A stretch of 37,794 nucleotides of DNA, from the NCBI GenBank assembly GCA_015272515.1, contig JACYLN010000114.1, forward strand, positions 1 through 37,794, written 5' to 3'. Numbering within the stretch: position 1 is the stretch's first letter; each line of letters begins with the position of its first letter. The stretch comes from Leptolyngbyaceae cyanobacterium C42_A2020_001 (GTDB taxonomy: Bacteria; Cyanobacteriota; Cyanobacteriia; Leptolyngbyales; Leptolyngbyaceae). Of this stretch, positions 33,592-37,794 are shown one piece after another. Position numbers and translations under genes: made by a program. The notes under the pieces are model-generated. The model did no database searches, was not told the DNA's origin, and worked only from the letters and a program-made list of their open reading frames with translations.

Positions 33592-33962
33592 AGGATGAGA
33601 TATCAACAGAAGCGGAAGTTGCCTAGCTACAATAGCGCGATCGCCCTTTTCAGTCACAATGATTTGTGAAGATTTAACCAACCCAGAGGCGCTGCTAATC
33701 TCATCAAATATTGACAATATTTTAATTTTTCCTTGTAGATCAATCCGTTGTTCAATTTCTGGGCTGACTCATCTGCCTTTGTTGATTGCGCTACAGAAAA
33801 TTCTTCCGGTTTTCGACGAACGGATCTGTGCTCAAGTTCGGGGCTGTATTCTGCGATATGTTCTGATCTGAAAGACAAGGTTTATATACTTGGAAAGGTA
33901 GTTCCGCGAACTGTTCTTCAGGGGACTGCCGCTAAAGGGTTTAAGTATGAATTGGTGAAAAA
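33592..33962. other. Divergent spacer before phoU
   Basis: The 371-bp spacer between divergent starts holds TATACT at 33885-33890, a good -10 box for phoU, but no clear -35 seventeen or eighteen bases before it. One TTTAACCA at about 33672 resembles a single unit of the cyanobacterial Pho box; the expected tandem array is not present. I see no gene. Confidence 0.35.
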
Positions 33963-34616
33963 TTGGAAGTTTCTGGACCAACCCGGATTCATTTTGAACG
34001 ACAGCTCAAGCGCATTCAGCGGGATGTACTGCGGATGGGCGCACTGGTTGAAAACTCATTTTGGCTGGCGCGGCAAGCACTATTTGAGCGAGATCTAGAG
34101 GCTCCAAATCAGATCTCAGTTCAGGATGACCACATTGACCAGCTCTATCGCCAAATTGAGCAAGATTGCGTCGCACTGATCGCGTTGCAATCGCCAGTTG
34201 CACAGGATCTGCGGCTTTTGAGTGCCTTGATGCAGCTTGTTCGAGATTTGGAGCGAATCGGCGACTATGCCGAAGATTTGGGCGAGATTGCGGTGCAATT
34301 GTTCCCCTACCCTAATCCTTCTCATATGGAGCAGGTGAAGCGTATGTGCGATCGCTGCCGAGCGATGCTGGCGTTGAGTCTGGCGGCTTTGTCCGATTTA
34401 GATGCAGAATCAGGCTTAGCCGTTAAAGTGCGGGATGATGCAGTTGATCTAGACTATGAAACGCTTTATCACTCGCTGGCCCAACAGCGCAACATTCAAG
34501 GGGTGGTTGAGCCGATTGTCCTGCTCGTGCTGATTATTCGTCATCTAGAACGCATGGCTGATCACGCTACCAATATTGGCAAGCGAGTGGCCTACATCGT
34601 CACGGGGCAGCGGTAA
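33963..34616 (+). CDS. phoU: Phosphate signalling protein PhoU
   Basis: The 217-residue all-helical protein contains two PhoU repeats: FERQLKRIQRDVLRMGALVE with RDLERIGDYAEDLGEIA, and SLAALSDLDAESGLAVKVRD with IIRHLERMADHATNIGKRVA. The (E/D)RxxD(Y/H)A(T/E)(D/N)(I/L)(G/A) motif pair that binds metal clusters is intact in both. PhoU represses the Pho regulon through the PstSCAB transporter and the SphS/PhoR kinase when phosphate is ample. The start is non-canonical: TTG 33963 gives the normal N-terminus and has GGTGAAA upstream, while no ATG occurs before codon 25. No pst or kinase gene is adjacent. It converges with hflX, with only 16 bases between stops. Confidence 0.9.
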   Translation: MEVSGPTRIHFERQLKRIQRDVLRMGALVENSFWLARQALFERDLEAPNQISVQDDHIDQLYRQIEQDCVALIALQSPVAQDLRLLSALMQLVRDLERIGDYAEDLGEIAVQLFPYPNPSHMEQVKRMCDRCRAMLALSLAALSDLDAESGLAVKVRDDAVDLDYETLYHSLAQQRNIQGVVEPIVLLVLIIRHLERMADHATNIGKRVAYIVTGQR

Positions 34617-34632
34617 ATGACATTCAGGCGTT

Positions 34633-36345
34633 TCAACCCGACATGGCGTAGTGAACCAGTTGTCCCAGTCGTCGCCGTAACGTCTCCAATCCTAGGCGGT
34701 CGCTGGCCGAAATGAAGACCGCCTGCGGAAATTCCTCTTGAGCAAGGGCTAAGGTGTCACCATTGACCTGCTCGATTTTGTTGAAGGCAAGCAAAACTGG
34801 TCCTGGTGCGATCGGCATCTGCGACAAAATTGCCATCACTGAGCGAACCTGGTTATGCCACGCCGGATGGGACAAATCCACCACGTGCAGTAGCGCGTTC
34901 GCCTCGGTGACTTCTTCTAAGGTGGCGCGAAAGGCATCCACTAGCGACGGTGGTAGATCGTGAATAAATCCCACCGTATCTGTTAGCAGTATTGAGCGGG
35001 GTTCCTGAGTTAGGGCATCTGGAACAACCAAGCGCCGCGTTGTGGGATCTAACGTTGCAAACAACTGATCAGCCGTGTAAACTTCGGCGTTCGTCAACAC
35101 GTTGAGCAGTGTCGATTTACCCGCATTCGTGTAGCCTACCACGGCGATCGAAGGAACTTCCTGATGCTGTCGTCGCTGGCGCATTCTGGCTCGATGAGCC
35201 TGCAATTGGTTAACTTCCTGTTGCAAACGTGAGATCCTACGTTGAATTGCCCGTCGCTCAGTCTCTAATTTCGTTTCACCCGGTCCTCGTGTCCCAATTC
35301 CGCCCCCCAATCGAGACATTGCCTGTCCTCGTCCAGTCAATCGCGGCAATCGGTACTCTAGCTGAGCCAGTTCAACCTGCAACTTCCCGGCTCCCGATTG
35401 GGCACGTTGGGCAAAAATATCCAAAATCACTTCAGTCCGATCCACCACACGTAGCCCAATTTGCTCTTCTAAATTCCGTACCTGCGCCGGAGACAGATCA
35501 CGATCAAAGACAATCACGTTTGCCCCAATTGTTTGAGCGGTACGGGCAATTTCCTGCACCTTACCTTCCCCAACGACGGTTTGAGGGTGGGGTTGAGGTC
35601 GTCGCTGCTTCATGCTTTGCAACACTTCTCCCCCAGCGGTGTCTACTAACCTCGCCAATTCTGCCAACCCATCCTGAAAATCTTGAGTAGTACGATTGTC
35701 AGTATGCAAACCCACAATCAGCACTCGGTCTTGATCTCGATCTACCTGACGAGCAACAAACTCACGCTGAAACTCTTCCTCTAATCCTTCTACGAGGCTG
35801 ATGAAATCCTGGCTGGTCAACACATCCAGGCTCAGAGGGGGAGAAACAGTCCAATCTGCCTCCGGATGCGGAATCAAATGAGCCAGATACGTTTCCTGAA
35901 TGTAACCCGTGGCTCCCCCGCCCCGTTTTTCAAAGCCCCCACCGCTCACCGTCAGAACAATGAGTGCATCCAACCGTTGAATTGCCATGCAGGTCAAGGT
36001 TGATTCATTCGGGGGATCGGTCTTCAGTTGCGTGGAAATACAACGAATGCCGCTTAACCGTTCAGCTCCATAACGCGGTAGTTCCAGCGGTGGAATGCGG
36101 GTTTGGCGCAGGTTGCCAACGCCGACTCGAATCACTTGTCCGCGCCGATTAACGTACACACAAATCGGCTGCCCCAAATCGGCACTGATGGCGGCAACCC
36201 GTTGAGCAAACTTCGGCGTTGTGATGCGATCGCCCGGTAGTCGCGATTGATAAAGTCGCTGCAACTGTTTAAGCTGGCTCGACTTGAGTCCCTGAAGATG
36301 TCCGTAAACTGTCTCGATATGCACATCTAGCCAAACGCAATCCAC
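34633..36345 (-). CDS. hflX: Ribosome-associated GTPase HflX
   Basis: The 570-residue GTPase has an HflX N-terminal domain (about 205-350, VGLHTDN onward, with GEGKVQEIA and VIVFDRDLSPAQVRNLEEQI), a linker helix pair, and a G domain at about 399-570. G1 is GYTNAGKST (404-412), G3 is DTVG (458-461) and G4 is NKIE (522-525). It splits or rescues ribosomes under stress. The first 200 residues are an extra region absent from E. coli HflX (426 residues) but usual in cyanobacterial HflX, with METIYG-like HIETVYGHLQGLKSSQLKQL at the start. The start codon is GTG at 36345 or, giving the family N-terminus, GTG 36324. Its stop lies 16 bases from that of phoU. Confidence 0.92.
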   Translation of the reverse strand: MDCVWLDVHIETVYGHLQGLKSSQLKQLQRLYQSRLPGDRITTPKFAQRVAAISADLGQPICVYVNRRGQVIRVGVGNLRQTRIPPLELPRYGAERLSGIRCISTQLKTDPPNESTLTCMAIQRLDALIVLTVSGGGFEKRGGGATGYIQETYLAHLIPHPEADWTVSPPLSLDVLTSQDFISLVEGLEEEFQREFVARQVDRDQDRVLIVGLHTDNRTTQDFQDGLAELARLVDTAGGEVLQSMKQRRPQPHPQTVVGEGKVQEIARTAQTIGANVIVFDRDLSPAQVRNLEEQIGLRVVDRTEVILDIFAQRAQSGAGKLQVELAQLEYRLPRLTGRGQAMSRLGGGIGTRGPGETKLETERRAIQRRISRLQQEVNQLQAHRARMRQRRQHQEVPSIAVVGYTNAGKSTLLNVLTNAEVYTADQLFATLDPTTRRLVVPDALTQEPRSILLTDTVGFIHDLPPSLVDAFRATLEEVTEANALLHVVDLSHPAWHNQVRSVMAILSQMPIAPGPVLLAFNKIEQVNGDTLALAQEEFPQAVFISASDRLGLETLRRRLGQLVHYAMSG

Positions 36346-37050
36346 TCGTATTCTATCGACTTCTTCCTGTATCAGGAGTCAGATCAAAGGAATGATCCCT
36401 GAGCTTGAGGGACTTTATTAGTTTCAACTTTTAGAAGAAACTGCTGTAATAAAAAACACAATCTAATATTTAGAAACATTTAGAAATCAATAGAAGCTAT
36501 AAGTTCCGCAAAGAAATCCTATAGGATTGGTCTTTTTTAGTTGGTTATCCGGAATCTTATCTCGGGTTAGTGCATCTTCTATTAAGTTCAACCTCACCCT
36601 TAATTGTAAGCGAAGCATTCAATAGCCTTAAGCGCTGACTAGGGACTTGTAGATCTGCATCGATAGCTGAAATACGTTCAGAGTAGTGGTTTGATACCCT
36701 TAATCAGGGATGCGTTTAAGGCTTAGTTGAAAAAACTAGATATGCTTTCGCTAACTACCAACGCTTGAATCAATCAGGAAAGCTGATATAGGGATGAAAA
36801 TTTTTTAATTAGATAAACTGAGGTAAGGTAGACGAGAAAAGGTAACAATCTTGATACCAGAAAAATTTCATCCTAATGACTGTTTCTGTTGATACCTTGC
36901 TTTTCTAAAGCATCCAATATTATGCCTCTAAAAGCTGTATTACAGAAGCTTTGGAGTTGGCGATTTGAAACCAAATCATTAATTCGGCAGTTAGAATCTT
37001 AAAAAAGTCTTGAAAGGTTTAGAATTAGGTGTGGTGATTGGAGGGCAACT
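36346..37050. other. Long A/T-rich spacer between divergent genes
   Basis: The 705-bp spacer between hflX and the small gene at 37051 has no long frame on either strand. It is richer in A/T than its surroundings. It contains the perfect palindrome AATCCTATAGGATT (36515-36528) followed by GGTCTTTTTT, which could be a weak plus-strand terminator, a TCCCT/AGGGA hairpin near 36397-36413, and TACCCTTAATCAGGGAT at 36696-36712. It may carry a small RNA or long leaders; I find no recognisable RNA family. Confidence 0.5.
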
Positions 37051-37401
37051 GTGTTCATTCGACTTGCAGAACAACATCGTCAGTTCGTCCAAGACTTAGT
37101 GATGAACCTACAAGCTCTGGCAATTGTGTTGGAGCGGCAGGGCTACTTAGCGTCTTGCTACACCTGTGGAGGGCAGATGAACAGTGCGTCCTTCATGGTA
37201 AGCCTTACAGATAATCATCTTATTCGCTTCTTGGTCTCGGACTACGGCATTACATGGACTGAGATGCGCGATGACCGGGAATTGATGAAACTGGAAGGTG
37301 CAGAGGCAATTAGCCAGCTACAAGAGCTTGCTAACTTAGTCAAGTACCAGATTAAGCCTTCTCAACATCAGTCAGCGATCGCCGTAGAAACCATTGGCTA
37401 G
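37051..37401 (+). CDS. Small conserved protein of unknown function
   Basis: The 116-residue protein starts with GTG 37051, supported by a strong GGAGG seven bases upstream. It reads MFIRLAEQHRQFVQDLVMNL, QALAIVLERQGYLASCYTCG, then SASFMVSLTDNHLIRFLVSD and YGITWTEMRDDRELMKLEGA. The first 30 residues are helical. A CxxC pair (Cys at about 37 and 40) is followed by a beta-rich part. There is no signal peptide. I do not recognise the family. The paired cysteines could bind metal or be redox active, but there is only one CxxC. It ends 350 bases before psbA and is separated from it by a strong terminator, so it is not co-transcribed with psbA. Confidence 0.7.
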   Translation: MFIRLAEQHRQFVQDLVMNLQALAIVLERQGYLASCYTCGGQMNSASFMVSLTDNHLIRFLVSDYGITWTEMRDDRELMKLEGAEAISQLQELANLVKYQIKPSQHQSAIAVETIG

Positions 37402-37540
37402 TACTGCCTGACTTGAGCGATGATTCATTTCTTTTAAGTTCAGGATTGGTTTCTGTGCTTGTGCTGCTGATACAAATGTTTTATTTCAATCGTTGAATTG
37501 CCAAGAGGCAAAAAGTTCTACATCTAGAAATTATCCGGAG

Positions 37541-37566
37541 GCACCCTTTCATTAAGGGTGCTTTTT
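37541..37566 (+). terminator. Intrinsic terminator before psbA
   Basis: GCACCCTT (37541-37548) pairs with AAGGGTGC (37554-37561), with loop TCATT and a following TTTTTGTTTT. It is a classic rho-independent terminator that insulates psbA from the upstream small gene. Confidence 0.93.
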
Positions 37567-37656
37567 GTTTTGGTTTTCGTCAAACGCCGACCCAGCAGCG
37601 TCTGAACGGCTGAAAATCGCGGTTGATTAAACAGTAAAAATTTTTTCTTACTTTTC

Positions 37657-37685
37657 TTTACAAATCTGAGCTGAATTGTTACATT
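37657..37685 (+). promoter_or_regulatory. psbA promoter
   Basis: TTTACA (37657-37662) and TACATT (37680-37685) are separated by exactly 17 bases, close to a sigma-70-type consensus and like known cyanobacterial psbA promoters. Transcription would start near 37692, giving a leader of about 64 bases. The preceding DNA is A/T-rich. Confidence 0.75.
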
Positions 37686-37692
37686 ATGTACA

Positions 37693-37710
37693 CGGTTGAT
37701 GAACCAACCG
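37693..37710 (+). promoter_or_regulatory. 5' leader hairpin of psbA
   Basis: CGGTTG (37693-37698) pairs with CAACCG (37705-37710) around a six-base loop, right at the predicted 5' end of the transcript. Terminal stem-loops in psbA leaders can affect mRNA stability and light control; a role here is inferred. Confidence 0.45.
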
Positions 37711-37755
37711 CAAATTTATACCCGTACATTTCATTTACTGCACTCATAACGGACT

Positions 37756-37794
37756 ATGACCACAACACTACAGCGCGTCGAGCGCCAAAACGTG
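37756..37794 (+). CDS. psbA: Photosystem II D1 protein (first 13 codons)
   Basis: The window ends 39 bases into this gene. The visible residues MTTTLQRVERQNV match the start of D1 (MTTTLQxxxxxxxWEQF). The promoter, short leader and GGA upstream of ATG 37756 fit psbA. D1 is the core photosystem II subunit that binds P680 and the manganese cluster. Cyanobacteria have several psbA copies; residues 7-11 (RVERQ) are not those I most often recall, but too little is visible to say whether this is a standard, low-oxygen or divergent isoform. Confidence 0.85.
   Translation, partial: MTTTLQRVERQNV

Noticed and set aside
33660-33690. Pho box upstream of phoU
   Set aside because: Only one half-unit (TTTAACCA) is seen; the cyanobacterial Pho box needs tandem units.
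33748-34098. 116-residue plus-strand frame overlapping the phoU start
   Set aside because: It overlaps phoU in another frame, and the phoU frame carries clear family motifs throughout.
1-37794. tRNA, rRNA, tmRNA or RNase P RNA
   Set aside because: I looked through the spacers for T-arm words such as GGTTCGAATCC and for the conserved starts of these RNAs and found none, though this reading cannot replace tRNAscan or Infernal.

Overview
The window is chromosomal DNA from a cyanobacterium. The HIP1 octamer GCGATCGC recurs throughout both coding and spacer DNA (for example 768-775). The genes include several cyanobacterial hallmarks: plant-type ferredoxin (petF), biliverdin reductase (bvdR), Ycf51, an extended cyanobacterial-type HflX, a cyanobacterial-type TamB, and at the right edge the first codons of psbA (photosystem II D1). 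Short heptamer-like tandem repeats in the spacers also fit a filamentous cyanobacterium. I cannot name the genus from sequence alone. Nearly all genes are housekeeping or lineage-core. I see no prophage, CRISPR array, rRNA, tRNA or intact insertion sequence.

Layout. 1-3190: the 3' end of nadB converging on a small HTH protein (an IS630-like DNA-binding half without a catalytic domain), then a large TPR protein with a degenerate NTPase-like N-terminus. 3570-6165: a family 9 glycosyltransferase and homoserine dehydrogenase (hom). 6233-8271: an exported glycine-zipper protein, a cyclic-nucleotide-binding protein, a CRP-like operator and two tandem paralogous mini-proteins. 8281-14136 (all minus strand): a GH1 beta-glucosidase, a frameshifted F420-reductase-like pseudogene, an M61-PDZ peptidase, a Crp-family regulator, an inositol-monophosphatase-family enzyme and petF. 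14510-18792: bvdR, then minus-strand amiC and a DUF4350/DUF4129 pair. 19016-25105: a CNNM/CorC-type transporter, a membrane protein, an overlapping aminotransferase/metal-dependent alcohol dehydrogenase pair, ycf51, a TPR protein and sufA. 25441-37794: a cyanobacterial protein of unknown function, tamB, clpP, an unknown protein whose N-terminus has an alpha-beta-beta-beta-alpha pattern, phoU, hflX, a small Cys-containing protein and the start of psbA.

How genes fit together. Most are single genes or short pairs. Likely co-transcribed sets are the two 4-bp-overlapping pairs (DUF4129/DUF4350; alcohol dehydrogenase/aminotransferase), the IMPase-Crp-M61 run, and the two mini-proteins. Two genes carry cyclic-nucleotide-binding domains, and an intergenic GTGA-N6-TCAC palindrome lies between one of them and the mini-proteins, which hints at cAMP-linked regulation.

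No clearly new multi-gene system is visible. The items I would look at first are the unknown protein at 32806-33591 (possible nucleic-acid-binding fold), the mini-protein pair with its CRP-like site, the structured spacer at 18820-18940 with competing stems, the in-frame invasion of a coding region by intergenic-type repeats (2177-2345), and the decaying reductase pseudogene.
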